Assembly: GCA_930367215.1 (NCBI GenBank)
Contig: OV884059.1
Coordinates: 160,702,511-160,766,510 of the forward strand
DNA from: Pollenia angustigena
Lineage: Eukaryota > Arthropoda > Insecta > Diptera > Polleniidae
DNA length: 64,000 nt
Direction: 5' to 3'
The notes beneath the pieces are model-generated. The model did no database searches, had not been told where the DNA came from, and saw only the letters and a program-made list of their open reading frames with translations. Made by a program: the position numbers and the translations under genes. Each line of letters starts with the position of its first letter. Positions within the stretch are counted from its first letter, which is position 1. Below, in pieces: positions 24,311-35,889 of the stretch.

Positions 24311-24640
24311 ATAATTTTTCAAGTTTGCGTCAGTTTTTACACTGCACCTTCTTCATTGATTATTTTCAAATTATGAGTTAACATAAATACGTTTTCAATA
24401 AGAAGTATTGCTCTGTTATTCGGCCGACGTTATTGCCAACTTGCTGAGATATTTATCTTTAGTGGAGACCTGGGGTTAATACATCTGTCGTATTTTTACT
24501 GGTATTCGAACTGTTTGTTTCAATTTGGAAACATTTACAGTAACAGGTCAGTAAATTGCTGATCGTTCAATGTGGTTTATTTTAAGTTTTACCGTGTTGC
24601 TATCAACATTGTGTGATCGACATTGCATCTATGTACATTA

Positions 24641-25508
24641 GACTGGTCGCAATTTTTTTTTTTTAATTTAATTGTTTGCGCTGCTTAAAATATGAGGTTT
24701 GTTGTAAGAAATCATGATCTAATTTTTCAGGTCAATCCGACGGTGCCTAGCCGGGCCGGGTGGGGCCCAAAGTTCCCCATTTTATAAAAAAATCTTTTAT
24801 ATCAGATCTTTATAGTTATACTAGTTGAAAAGCCGAAAATCATGGCTTCGTTGCGATCTTCCGCAGATAAAGTACTTCAAGTGTGCAAAATTTCAGCTTC
24901 CTATGTCATCAGATGGCTTCAGAAAGTTGCGGAAAGAATAGGACATACATACATGCAAACATCCTGACATACTAAGAAATTATATATTGTATACATAGAT
25001 TAAAGTATTTGCTATTTAATATTTTTTAGTTTTTCAATAAGCTAAAGCATTTTTGAGTTACGCGAACATATGTTGTGCAACCTCCTTAATTTTCGAAATA
25101 ACGGTATATCTCGAAATCCAAAGCTAACCTAAAAAACGGTTAGCACCACTGGATTAAGCGACCCAGAATTAGGTTAAAAATCTTTCGTTCGTATCATACT
25201 AAAATATTAAACAGCAAATACTTTAATCTATCTATACAATATATAATTTCTTAGTATGTCAGGATGTTTGCTTTTTTTTTGTGTTTGATATTTTTGATTT
25301 TCGGCTTTTCAACCAGTATAACTATTAAGATCTGATAGAAAATATGTTTTTTTTATAATATGGGGAACTTTAGGCCCCACCCGGTACGGCTAGACACCGT
25401 CGGATTGACCTGAAAAATTAGATCATGATTTCTTACACTAAACCTCATATTTTAAGCAGCGGAAGCAATTACATTTAAAAAAAAAACCCATACAAGATGC
25501 GTCCAGTC
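24641..25508. mobile_element. 868-bp near-complete foldback element, GACTGG(T/A)CGC ends, TA flanks
   Basis: Almost the entire element is an inverted repeat. Left-arm strings GGTCAATCCGACGGTG, GTGGGGCCCAAAGTTCCCCA and TCCTGACATACTAAGAAATT all have inverse partners in the right arm in the correct order. The ends GACTGGTCGC and, inward from the right, GACTGGACGC are flanked by TA on both sides. The centre (about 25025-25190) is a short unique spacer. There is no open frame of note. TA flanks suggest Tc1/mariner-type mobilisation. Confidence 0.8.
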
Positions 25509-26541
25509 TAATTTCTTTTTCTATCTTTGTTTGAGAGGTGCCACGCCAACTTAATTTTTTTTAATATTTATAGCTTATGCTAAGTGCCTGATCAGAGAAT
25601 TGACTGTAAAACATTTCTGGAAAAGCGGTATGGTAGTTTGGTATTCTATAGGGAATAAAAAAACCCACAAACAAACGCAGTTCCATTTTTTTTGTATGAG
25701 GGGTATAGAAACATAGGCGGTGATCTCAACTTTTTTCATAAACAAATCTAATAATGCCATATACAATAGGCACCTCTACACTGCAGCGTATCTATGCCCT
25801 ACGCCACCACTAGTAGTGCAGGAGGGTATACTACTTAATAGGTCGATTACGGATGGCAAAAAAAAACAGAAGCGAAATCCGGCAACGCCGCTCCTGTAAA
25901 ATATACAGATACTTTTTTTGTATTTTTTATTTTAATATGAACGGCGTTGCCTGATTTCCCTCCTGGCAACTCAACTTCAGTTCAGTTGTTATCATTAGTC
26001 GAGTTATAAGGTTGTCATTCCGTGTGAAACTTTTTATTTTTCATCTCAGACCCTATAAAGTAACTATATATATTCTGGCTCCTTGTGCAATTATAAGTGG
26101 AATAAGCCATGTCTGTCTGTCCGGCCGTCCATCCGTCTGCTGAAAACACGCATACTTTCGAAAAACTGAACAGAAAAGAACAATGTTGGTGTCGAATTGC
26201 TTCTAGTAGGATAAGAGTTATGTATCCAGATGTGGAACCACCACCGTTAAAAATTACTACTATTGTTACAAAAACTAACATTAATATTGGTATAATGCAC
26301 GGATTGATCTTAAATTTTGGACAAATTCGTTCCATATGATTATAAATCATTGTTCTGTTGAAATATCCAGTTCCTTGATACGCCTAATTTCTCTACACTG
26401 GGGGAAACTTTGTGTTGTAGAATGCGCAGGTAATCTTCTTTCTTCATCGTTGATTCTATAAATACAAGGTTTCCATGCATTCCCAGAACAGTACTGAGCC
26501 TCCACCACGGTTTACGGCTTAAATCACGTACTTGTCGTTTA
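25509..26541. repeat. Mixed repeat fragments incl. hairpin and CTGTCTGTCCG repeat
   Basis: At 25874-25958 GAAATCCGGCAACGCCG and its inverse CGGCGTTGCCTGATTTC (one mismatch) form a small foldback. At about 26045-26345 the string CCTATAAAGTAACTATATAT followed by ATTCTGGCTCCTT and CATGTCTGTCTGTCCGGCCG is typical of a very common calyptrate-fly interspersed repeat. The overlapping frames at 26015-26350 come from that repeat. No gene is supported. Confidence 0.5.
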
Positions 26542-26715
26542 ACGCTTCATTCGCACTTCGCCATATTTTTGGCGATTTTCAATAAAAATAAGTCAGAAAA
26601 TAGCCGTTATTTTTGTTAAAAAAAAAAAAAAATTAAAATTAACAGTTATTTTCTGCCTTATTTTTTTTTTTTTTTGGAAAATCGCCAAATATATGGCGAA
26701 GTGCGAATGAAGCGT
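26542..26715. mobile_element. 174-bp palindromic MITE, ACGCTTCATTCGCACTTCGCC ends
   Basis: Both ends carry ACGCTTCATTCGCACTTCGC in opposite orientation without a mismatch, followed by CATAT and a GGCGATTTTC block and by weaker pairing to a central A-run/T-run. It is a compact foldback element. No coding capacity. Confidence 0.75.
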
Positions 26716-26860
26716 TTTTATGCATTTAATTTTTTTTTTTACTAATCAATTATGTTTAATTGTTTTTTTTTATCATTGTTTGTTTAAATATAATACATAT
26801 TTGTTAAAATCAAAATTCGGTGTTTACTTTCATTTGACGCTCACAGTATATTAATCTACT

Positions 26861-27326
26861 GTGCAACAAAAAAACAGCCTCAACACTTGCAACGCGAAAT
26901 GAAAGTATACTACTAGTAGAGCAAATCTGCCAAAGGGTCACACGAAGTTTTGGTCTCAGAAGTGAAATTGATGCAGAAAATATTTGTAGAACATTTTACC
27001 CATTAAAAGTGCCGTTTTAGTATACTTTTGTGTAAGAGTTGGGAAAAAGGACAAAAATTACCCCTTAAAATGAGAGTTAGAGGGTTAATAAATTCTAAGA
27101 AGAGAATCGCCATACGATTCTACAGAAGACATCTGAAATAATTCTTTAGCTCAGAAGTACATTTGCTTTTCTTTTCAAAAAATTCCAAAAATTTTGGGGC
27201 TTATATATCGGGAACCCGAGCTAACTTTTCAAAACCCTTTGGCAGATTTACTCTCCTAGTAGTCTACTTTCATTTCGCGTTGCAAGTGTTGTGGGTGGCG
27301 GCGATGACCAGAATTTTGTTGCACTG
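26861..27326. mobile_element. TIR element, GTGCAACAAAA ends
   Basis: GTGCAACAAAA at 26861 is matched exactly by the inverse at the right end (to 27326). Inside, AACACTTGCAACGCGAAATG and CTGCCAAAGGG on the left have inverse partners on the right (ACTTTCATTTCGCGTTGC, CCCTTTGGCAG). The right arm has about 20 extra bases (GTGGCGGCGATGACC). The frame at 27163-27432 runs through it and has no known domain. Confidence 0.7.
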
Positions 27327-27485
27327 TGTTATAGAAACTAAAAATGGAGATTCTTTCTGTATCCCTCTATATAGACTTTGCAAAACTTTTTTAATTACAG
27401 CAGATTTTTATACCATCCACCACTTGTTGTGAATGAGGGTGACTAATTTTGTCATTTTATGTGCAACTTTTATTAATATACATCT

Positions 27486-27715
27486 ACACTGAAAGAGTTT
27501 TCTTCACAATACCAATGAATTTTGACATTAATCCCATGAAAAATTGCATTAAAAAGGAACCTATGCAGAGCTTCGTTGGATCAATGAAACCTGTTTCATT
27601 AAAATGTATTTAATGAAACATTACATTAGATCTATGAATATTATTTATTGGATGAATACACATTCATTAAAGTAAAAAAATTTTTTATTTATTTATTTTT
27701 TATTTTATTTATTTT
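27486..27715. repeat. Decayed relative of the 59975 palindrome
   Basis: It starts CACTGAAAGAGTTTTCTTCA, close to the end of the palindromic element at 59975-60253, and keeps an ACATTA..CCTATG..GTTGGATCAATGAAA order with many changes. The opposite end is not recognisable. Confidence 0.5.
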
Positions 27716-27797
27716 TTTCTGTCTCTGGCAGGAATCGATCCCGCAACCTCGGCGCTGATAGACTAGCTCACTACCACCTAGCCTACAGGGGCAGTGT
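27716..27797 (-). repeat. tRNA-like SINE module
   Basis: The minus strand reads TAGGTGGTAGTGAGCTAGTC (A-box-like TAGGTGGTAGTGAG) and, about 30 bases on, GGTTGCGGGATCGATTCC, whose GGATCGATTCC fits a B box with one change. The length between the boxes is about that of a tRNA, but the terminal stem is not evident and a run of A/T follows at once. A tRNA-derived SINE fragment is likelier than a tRNA gene. Confidence 0.5.
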
Positions 27798-29371
27798 AGT
27801 GCTTTAATAAAAAATCTATGTTTTTTGCCATTACTCAGTTAAGAGCGTTAATATGAGATGAAATTGTCCATATGTCCAAACATAAATTGTCGATTACTAT
27901 AATGACATTTTTCATTATTTGTTAAAAATGATTTTTTCACCGATTTTTTTTTTAGCTTGCTTGCTTTCTAATCTCAACTTAAAATCTTTGTCAAAATGCC
28001 ACAGGACTATTAGATATAGACCACAATCCTGAAATATTATTACTCCCTGTGGAGTGTACCAAAGATTCGGCACCGCCTTGTTTTTTATTATCAAGTTTCC
28101 TCTTAGTATAAAATATTTAGCAAAGTTTACAACTAAAATTAACAATTTCCAATTAAAGAAATTAAATGTTTGCAACAATTTGCTATCAATTGTAAATTAT
28201 GCAAAACAATGCAAAACAATGGTCCATTTTGGAAAGTAGCTACATATACTTATATTACTAGCTAATTTTGCAAAATGTTTTTAAAATTTGTATAATTATT
28301 CAACTGATGATACCATGATTTACTCACGAAGAATTTTCTTTAATATTGTATTATTTCAGTTGTGGTACGAAAGCTCCTCTTTCCTTTTTTCGTATTATGT
28401 AGCCTTCTTTGTACTTTTGCTTTAAACAATGAAAAATCGGTGTAAGTTATTATTAAAATTCTTAACATATTTTTCGTACAACTTCTTAATTACATTTAAA
28501 AATTTTTTCCTTGTTTTAAGTAAATATTCCGAATAAACTTTAAGCAAATATTGATTTTTTTTATAAAAGAAAAGAGAACGAAAAACAAAACTTAGTTCAC
28601 AGCTCTGCCCCATAAATATGAAATCTATATTTGCAAACAAAAAAGTGAAAAAAAAACAGTTGTTTGTTGAAAGTTTGAAAATGTTGATTATCATCATCAA
28701 CTAAAAAGCCAATAAAAAAAAAAAACAGAATCCAAATCTAAAGTTCACCGTAGTGTTTGTTAACAACACGAAAAGTACATGAGATGTATTGCCAAAAGTA
28801 ATTTTAAAGTGGGTGTGCACTAAAAACATCTACAACAGCCGGATTGAATTAAGCTTCGAATAAAGCAAATTCCTTAATGTAATGAATACCCTTAATATTG
28901 CTTTATTTTATATAGATAAAATATAACTTTTTTTTTTGTATAATTTTGTTGTTCGTTTACTTTTATAAATATATATTTTTAGGTTTACTGTTTTCCTTAT
29001 TTTGCCGTTTTTGCATAATTCAAGCACGTGCTTTACTTAAAGTTTACACGAGAAAATAATGTGTATAATTCGAGTGGTTTATGTTTATTTTGTTTCCACA
29101 GCACTTCGTCAGTTAGGTGGAACATCTGCCTGCCAGTCATTAAAAATTAGCCAAATATAAAGCAATAATACGAAATAAAATAAAGAGATGATATTGTTAT
29201 CAGAAAGGCAAACAAAAAAATATAAAGCACCGCTAGTTAATACTATAAATAAGCAACAATTACTTGCAAAAAATATGGGATAGTAGCCAGCCAGGCTCAA
29301 TCAAATTCAATCCAACAATACAAAATATTGCGTGACTTGAACTGGAACAAATTTGTCACCCAAATGTTGTT
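27798..29371. other. No gene recognised
   Basis: AT-rich, with several short frames but no domain, terminal repeat pair or RNA gene that I can support. Confidence 0.4.
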
Positions 29372-29771
29372 AATAACACTGGTCGGCAACAAATTTTTTT
29401 AAATAAAAATATATGGAATAGGTATAAAGATTTTACGTCGCTTAACTCAAATCCGTATTCAGTTTATTTCGATAATGTCTAGTTTTATATGGGTGCAAGT
29501 AATATTTCGCCCGAAATGAAGGGGTTCTGCTAAAGGTAAGATCACATTACCGGCGCACATAATACAATCTTCGAGGATTTTTATCTGCATCGCTGCATCG
29601 GCACACATTTCTACAAATTGAACAATTTACTTTTGAGCGGTCACATTATCGTCGCACATTGTGACCAGTGTTCGAAAATAAACAGAACATTATTTAGCGT
29701 TCGGCTCACACATCCAAGAACGATATATGTATATTTTTTTAGCGATTGTGTAGACGAACACCTCCCATAAT

Positions 29772-30854
29772 CAGTGATGCCAACTTTTTGAGAGCAAAAA
29801 GCACTTTAAAATTTAAAAAAAGCACTAAAAAGCACTATTCTTATAATATAATTAAACACAAAATAAGTTGCATTCGGCTATGCCGAATATTATATATGGA
29901 AGTATATATACCTCCAACATTGAAAAAAAGGCGACGGCGTTGATGTGGGACCATTTTCATTTAAAATTAAATAATAAATATATTAACATTTGTATTTAAA
30001 CATTTTTTATATATACATTGAAGACACTTATTAAAATATGTATCTTGAAAAAAATAATATCATCCAAATCATCATTAGCTGAGTTTGAATTGGGCCATAA
30101 AACAGTTTTAAAGTAATATTAAGTTTGATTTTTTCTATGTTTCATTGGAAGAAAGATCTCTACAGACATTAGATGGTTGATTGTAATCATTAACGTAAAG
30201 AATTGAATTAACAGAGTTTAAGGATAATCGGTTTACGATTTTTGATCAACTGTAGTTCATCGAACTAAGTGTTCTTTCAACGCCAGCGTTAGAGTATGGA
30301 AAACTTAAAATTCTAGATACAAAATTGTACAATTAAAATCGTTGACTTCTATCTAAAAAAGATATGTTCGTTGTTTATTTTTCCATTCACAATTCCTAAT
30401 ATTTTCCAAGCCATTTTCTATTTTTGAAACAGTGTCAAAATCTTTACCTAAACAAATACATCGTTTTTACTACGATTACTTAATATATTGTCAACTCTTA
30501 ATAGTTTGTAAAATTTCCTAGTTCTAACTTCGTAAATAAGATTATTGGTAAAACGAATGCATCTTTCTTTTATCACTTTTTTTATCATTTGAAATCTTAT
30601 AATCATAACAGGCCTACTCAAAATTGTACCCCAAATAGCAAAGCTCATCTAAATCATCCGCTATATAATCGAAGTTTTAAAAAATGGTAGAAAAACAATA
30701 AAAATTGTAAAAAGCACCAAAGGCACTAACAAAAAATTGAAAAAGCACCAAGTTAGTGCTTTTTCTTAGTTTGGCACTAAGGATAAAATTTTGGCGTTTT
30801 GAGGCATCAAAAAGCACCATAAATAGTGCCAAAAGCACTAAGTTGACATCGCTG
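29772..30854. mobile_element. hAT element with perfect 8-bp duplication
   Basis: Left end CAGTGATGCCAACTT; right end, read inward, CAGCGATGTCAACTT. The flanking cccataat occurs on both sides (29764-29771, 30855-30862), an exact 8-bp duplication, the hallmark of hAT insertion. Subterminal repeats of AAAAAGCAC / AGTGCTTTTT fill both ends. A broken transposase C-terminus lies inside on the minus strand. The intact duplication suggests a fairly recent insertion relative to its host element. Confidence 0.88.
30201..30311 (-). pseudogene. hAT transposase dimerisation-domain relic
   Basis: The minus strand reads ILSFPYSNAGVERTLSSMNY, S, stop, then SKIVNRLSLNSVNSI. This corresponds to the conserved C-terminal hAT motif around 'PHSNA..ER.FS.MN..K...RNRL'. 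A TGA interrupts it, and no intact frame is present up- or downstream. It lies inside the hAT element with the perfect duplication, so the element probably descends by decay from a coding copy. Confidence 0.75.
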
Positions 30855-31084
30855 CCCATAATACCGTTCATAACTTTTTTCGCTTGCGTTTTTCACAAAT
30901 CTACCGAACCGAACACTAAGGAGCGATATTGAGTGTTAATTTTTGAACACTGGGCTAAATCGAAAGGAGACAATATGGTCATAGTACTATCGTGCCCTAC
31001 TTTTTTACTTGTTATTATCAGACATAATTTAAAGTTTTTAAAATGGACAACGTTCAAAAAAGAAAATAAAAATAATAAACTTGT

Positions 31085-31775
31085 AAATTTTAGATAAATT
31101 TCGCATAAAAAGCAAATTTTAACAAAAGTTCTTACAAAAGAAAATTTTAACAAAATTTTCTTTAAAAAGTAAATTTAAGCAAAATTTGTTAAAATTTTCT
31201 ATAAAAAGTAAGTTAAAACAAAATTTCATATAAAAAGTAAATGTTTACAAAATTTCCTTTAAAAAGTAAATTTTAACAAAATATCCTAAAAAAATAAAAT
31301 TTTAACAAAATTTCCTATAAAAACTAAATTTTAACAAAATTAACTATACAAAGTAAGTTAAAACAAAATTTCCTATAAAAAGTAAATTTTAAAAATTTCC
31401 TATAAAATGTAAATTTTAACAAAATTTTTTATAAAAAGTAAATTTTAACAAAACTTCCTATAAAAAGTAAATTTTTACAAAAATTCCTAGAAAAAGTAAA
31501 TTTTTACAAAATTCCGATAAAAAGTAAATTTTAAAAAAATCTTTTATACAAAATAAATTTTAGCAACATTTCCTATACAACGAAATTTTAATAAGATTTC
31601 CTATAACAAGTGAATGTAATTTTTAGCAAAATTTCCTATAAAAAGTAAATTTTAGCAAAAGTTCCTATAAAAATTAAATTTTAACAAAACTTTATATTAA
31701 AAGTAAATTTTAACAAAATTTCTTCGAAACAGTAAATTTGAGCAATATTTCCTATAAACGGTTAATTTTAATAAA
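31085..31775. repeat. 29-bp minisatellite, about 20 or more copies
   Basis: The unit is close to AAATTTCCTATAAAAAGTAA plus ATTTTAAC, repeated with substitutions and small indels. Unit length is about 29 bases in the better copies. It lies within the right arm of the outer TIR element 29372-32037. It has no spacers or palindromic repeats, so it is not a CRISPR-like array. Confidence 0.8.
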
Positions 31776-32037
31776 TAGTAAATTTTGTCAAGTTTTCACG
31801 TTGATGTTTTTATTAGATTTTATTAGATTAGCAAACACATGTTCGCTTATATCGGAGCTGACTGAGAGTGTGCACATAATCGGCACATCAGGGTTGTTTT
31901 AATTGTCTAAAGTTAACCCGATTTTGGTGAAAATTGTCTTATATTTAAAATTACGTGCGTTTACATTGAAATCACATAACAAAGTTCTTGCTGCCGTCTT
32001 TTTTTTTTTTTTTTGTTTTTTGCCGACCAGTGTTATT

Positions 32038-32650
32038 GGTATACCCACACCACAATAGCGGAGTGGGTATTTTAAGTTTGAGGTGATGTTTGTAACAACT
32101 TAAAATATTGGCCCAAGAATTTTAGTGTACCGGTTAACTTAGAATTAAGAATCGATCTCGTCCTTCCGCCTGGCTGACTGTCCACGCCCCCAGTATAGGT
32201 CGCACTTTTGAAGATAATTTAATGAAATTTGTTATAAATGACCAATCCTTTTAACAATGGTAAGCATCGGTCCATTATTTCACATAGCCCCCATATGAGC
32301 TTTTTTACGGAATTGTGTACTTGTGTCCATAAACCATCTTATTATATTAGTATTTAGATTAAATTTAGTCCAAACATAATTTATTGCAATCTCGATCATC
32401 TTACCGAATTTTATTGGAATCGGTCCATAAAATGACCTAAAGACAAACAATTTCATATAGATGCAGATTTCTTAATAATATTCGTCACAAAGAATTTTTA
32501 TATGAATCTTAAGCTCATACTATAATTTTGTTCTGGGGGTCCGTTATAGCCCATAAGTCCCAAATAGGGTACACTCTCGAAATTTTGTTTTCAAATATTG
32601 TGGTGCTTGGTATGATATGGTCGGGCTTAACCGTCTATACTTTCTTACGT
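32038..32650 (+). repeat. Interspersed TATACCCACACCAC...GGTCGGGCTTAACC repeat (copy b)
   Basis: This is the most complete copy of the family here. It starts (GG)TATACCCACACCACAATAGC, contains CACATAGCCCCCATATGAGC and CCATAAACCATCTTATTA, and ends with ATGGTCGGGCTTAACCGTCT. No long frame is present. It abuts the TIR element ending at 32037. Confidence 0.65.
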
Positions 32651-34398
32651 GTTAATTTGTTGTTTTTTTTTTTTTTAATTTTGTAATGCGCTACACTGTA
32701 GATTTGTTAACTATTGGTTGAGTTGTATGTTTGTCAATGTTTAAATGGATTTAGGTTAACTATAGTTTTTTTCTATTTTTTTTTTTTATTTGCTTTATTT
32801 TGTTAGACGAAGTAATAGGGTTTTTTTTTGTGTCATGGTAATACATTTTGGGAAATTATATTGCGATTATGATTTGAGAAATTTGAAACGTTTCTTTTTA
32901 AAAGTTCAAAACTGGAAATTTGATTCTTATTTTTCAAAATGCTTTCATGTGTACATATGGGAAATTTTTCACAAACTTTTGATTTTATAGGTAAGATTTT
33001 TAAAATTTTAATTTTAATTTTAAGAAAATATTTTCAGAATTTCCAATTTTAAAATTTTTCAGAAAATTTGCAATTTGTGGCAAATTTTCCAATATTTTTT
33101 TGTTTTTGAAAATTTGCTGTTTAAAAACATTTGCCACTTAAAAAGAACTTTGCATTTTCTTGAAATTATGGAAAATTTTTTTTATTTAAAATCTTATCTA
33201 TGTTAAAAATCTCTGGCTATAAATTTAGATTTCTTTTAAAAATTTAAAAAAAAAATACATACACCACCAACCCTTCAAAATCACATCAAAGAAAATGTAT
33301 ACAAGGTCTTCTTCCAAATCATTAAGAAATTCAACACACAAATTGTGTCGTCCAAAAAAAAAAAAAAAAAAAAAAATAACTAATGTTGCAGATTAACAAA
33401 CATAAACTTTTTCCACTTTTTGTTGGCATTTCAGCCCAAAAATTGTTGTCGTCTTGCAATTTTCTGCTAAAAATGTAAATAAATTTCCAAATATTAAATA
33501 GCAAACACAAATTTCCATTGTGTCTGTCGTCTTTAACTTTTTGGGTGGCCTATAACATATTTTTTAGTTTTTTCTTCTTCATAATGTAACTATTGTTGTT
33601 GCTGCTGTTGGTTTTTGGTTATTTAAATGGTTTGTTAACAAATATAAATATTATTTTTATTGTTGTTACGGCTTGTGCCTTTATGACGTTTATAGCCAAC
33701 ATTTACCAAACAATCTCTTCTGCTGGGCCTTGTTTTTTGTTTTATTTTATTTGCCGATATTTTCTCATTGTTGTTGTAAATGAATGCTTGTTGTTACGCC
33801 TAATTTTTCACTTTACGCTATTGCCACCTTGATTGTTGGCAAGTGTACAAATACAACTACCACTACGAATAATAGCAAACAGCAACACCAAAAACAAAAG
33901 AAAGCTAAATGTTTTTGGGCTACAAACACTAAATAAAACAACAACAAAAAATAAAATAAATATTAATGGCTCGAATTGGGGACTTTTTTTATTTTTCAGT
34001 TTTGGTTATTTGACCAAGATTGTTGCCAAAATTATTAACATATTTTTATGTTTTAGTTGTTTTTTATTATCTTGAAAAGTTGTTGTTGGTTAGTTACACT
34101 TTTATTTTTGGGTTTGTTACTTGTTTTCTTTTTATTATTGTTTACATTATTGCTACTGCTATTCGGGATATTCTTCTGGTTGTCTGGTTTTTTTATTTAT
34201 AAATTTATTTAGGAATAATTTTGTTATTTTAAAATTTATTTAATTGTTCACATCATTATGCCATTCATGTTTATGGTATTTTGCTTGAACTTTACAAGAA
34301 ATAATTACTTTACATACAATGTTGTCTGTTAGATTTCTTGGCAATAGTTGGTAAAAGAAATGGTTTGATAATATGAAGCTTTAAATTTTTGATATTTC
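32651..34398. other. No gene recognised; opa-like and T-rich tracts
   Basis: Contains T- and A-runs and GTTGTTGCTGCTGTTGG / CAACAACAAAAA-type opa-like tracts (33590-33960). A segment from 32809 (after TTATTTTGTTAG) to 32990 (before GTAAGATTTT) is bounded by splice-like signals and open for about 60 codons, but it ends in a stop exactly at the donor and its composition is not coding-like. No gene is supported. Confidence 0.35.
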
Positions 34399-34401
34399 TT
34401 A

Positions 34402-34639
34402 TGGCTAATAAATCAATGAATGTTTAATCGTTGGTTTAGTGGAACTAAACTTACATAAATCAGTGCCCCATATTTTATATGTAGCTCAAAAAATAATAAT
34501 GTGGCTGCACTTCGATAAATGTTGTTAAATTCATTAATGCGTTTAAAGAAGGTTTAAGTTTTTTCGGAATTATAGATTTGCTGTTTTAAACGCATTTTAA
34601 ACGAAAAATAAAGTTTAACTTGCACTGATTTATTAGCCC
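34402..34639. mobile_element. PIF/Harbinger-type MITE, (T/G)GGCTAATAAATCA ends, TTA duplication
   Basis: The left end TGGCTAATAAATCAATG and the right end, read inward GGGCTAATAAATCAGTG, are flanked by TTA on both sides (34399-34401, 34640-34642). The element is 238 bp long, with no coding capacity. A decayed relative lies at 3333-3640. Confidence 0.72.
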
Positions 34640-34761
34640 TTAGCAATATTAACGTCAAGTTTAAAGTCTATTTATATGTACGTAGTATTGATTGCTAAAA
34701 TAAGAATATCTTTAACTTGAACTAAATTGAGTTCAAGATGAAAAAACAACAATTAAGAAAG

Positions 34762-35330
34762 TATAGCCGATCAAGTGCGGACATTTGATACCCTATACAG
34801 CAGTATATGCAGACAAATTTTCAAGGGCTTACCTAATCTCGGCCCCATTGGCAGTTATGGACCCAGTCAAACAAAATATGAGATAAGGTTCATATAATTT
34901 TTTTATATTGTCAAGATATCAACATCTTTATGAGACTTCTTCGTCCTAACAAGGTTTTAGAAACGGCGTTTTTATGGGACCTCTGTTCAGTTCTGCACAT
35001 ACCAGTACAAGATTTTTACATGATATAGCTGCTATCGTAAAAGTTTTTGTCGTTGAATTGTATATCAATAAAAACATCTATAAGAAAGTTGTCGCATTAA
35101 AAGCTGTTTTCCGGCGTAGTATTGGTATAGGAGATATGGTCAAACATAGACCGACTTAAACAAAATTTGGTTAGATGATTTCCATTGCAGCAAAATATTT
35201 TGCTATTTATCTTAATACCGACATAATAAGTTGGTTTATAGGCACAAAACACCGATTTCGAAAACAATTGTGTATGGGGTCTTTGGGAAATTATGTAGAG
35301 TTTGCTATAACCCGTGAAAATATGAAACCG
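34762..35330 (-). repeat. Interspersed GGTCGGGCTTGACC-family repeat, reverse copy
   Basis: It begins GTATAGCCGATCAAGTGCGG and then ATTTGATACCCTATACAGCA, the reverse complement of the family's 3' end as seen at 9000 and 32600. The far end is not clear. A 61-codon frame at 34974-35159 lies inside it and is not recognisable. Confidence 0.45.
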
Positions 35331-35789
35331 CGGATTCGGTTTTAAAATTATAAAAACCGGTCGGTTTCGGTTCGGTTTTCGGTATTTAAAATATTAAAGT
35401 AAAACTTCAGAAATAAACATATCTATATATTTTTTTGTTTGTAATAAAATTTTATTTTCATTTGTTTCAATACAGGTACTTTTATTAAATCTTAAGTGTA
35501 TACCTGTGCCTGGCCAGACATTTTTTTTACTTTTTTCCAATTATATTGGAACGAAACTTTATGTATTCCTCAATCAAACTGTTTTTTACAAGATAACGAG
35601 GAACAAGTGTAAACACCGTGGGCGTCGCAATTGGCCAAATGAAAATTTTGTGCATATTGTATCCACCTGGGCCAGGCCCGGCCCTAATATATACATATGT
35701 ACTGTGGTAAATAAAATCAAATGAAACTTATCAAAAAGCATACGCAACACATAGGTTAGGTTCCATTGGCAGCCGTGATCAAGCACACA
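35331..35789. repeat. AT-rich spacer with possible short hAT-like ends
   Basis: CCTGTGCCTGGCCAGACA (35502) and the inverse of GGGCCGGGCCTGGCCCAGG (about 35668-35686) could be decayed ends of a 185-bp hAT-like MITE. The match is short. A CGGTTTCGGTTCGGTTTTCG tract lies near 35362-35382. Confidence 0.3.
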
Positions 35790-35889
35790 TCACGTGGATC
35801 CATTAATTAGTTCCCGTTGTGTTACCATGTCACACCGTCTCCCATGGGTCCTATGTTATCTGGCTGCTAGTGTTCCCACGCAGCCATCC

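Larger units (their letters stand above)
29663..30957. mobile_element. Middle TIR element, CCAGTGTTC(G/A)AAAAT ends
   Basis: CCAGTGTTCGAAAATAAACA at the left is paired with CCAGTGTTCAAAAATTAACA read inward from the right. A looser GTTCGG block follows on each arm. Minus the nested hAT it is about 200 bp. CAGTG-type ends suggest the hAT superfamily, but the flanking 8-mers do not match. Confidence 0.6.
29372..32037. mobile_element. 2.7-kb outer TIR element, AATAACACTGGTCGGCAA ends
   Basis: The 18-base end AATAACACTGGTCGGCAA at 29372 recurs as an exact inverse at the right end (32020-32037). Inside are a further TIR element (29663-30957), which in turn contains a hAT (29772-30854), and a 29-bp minisatellite on the right. 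The unnested length, excluding 29663-30957, is about 1.37 kb. No transposase frame is recognisable. No duplication was identified. Confidence 0.65.

Noticed and set aside
26015..26350. Overlapping plus and minus frames near 26.1 kb as a gene
   Set aside because: They lie in a common interspersed repeat (CTGTCTGTCCGGCCG) and give no domain.
31085..31775. Regular 29-bp repeat as a CRISPR array
   Set aside because: The units are contiguous, with no unique spacers, and the DNA is eukaryotic.
32809..32990. A 60-codon segment bounded by splice-like acceptor and donor
   Set aside because: The frame ends in a stop exactly at the donor, the composition is AT-driven, and no similarity is recognisable.
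35502..35686. A short hAT-like MITE with CCTGGCC-rich ends
   Set aside because: The end match is only about 14 imperfect bases with no matching flanks, so it was kept only as a remark.
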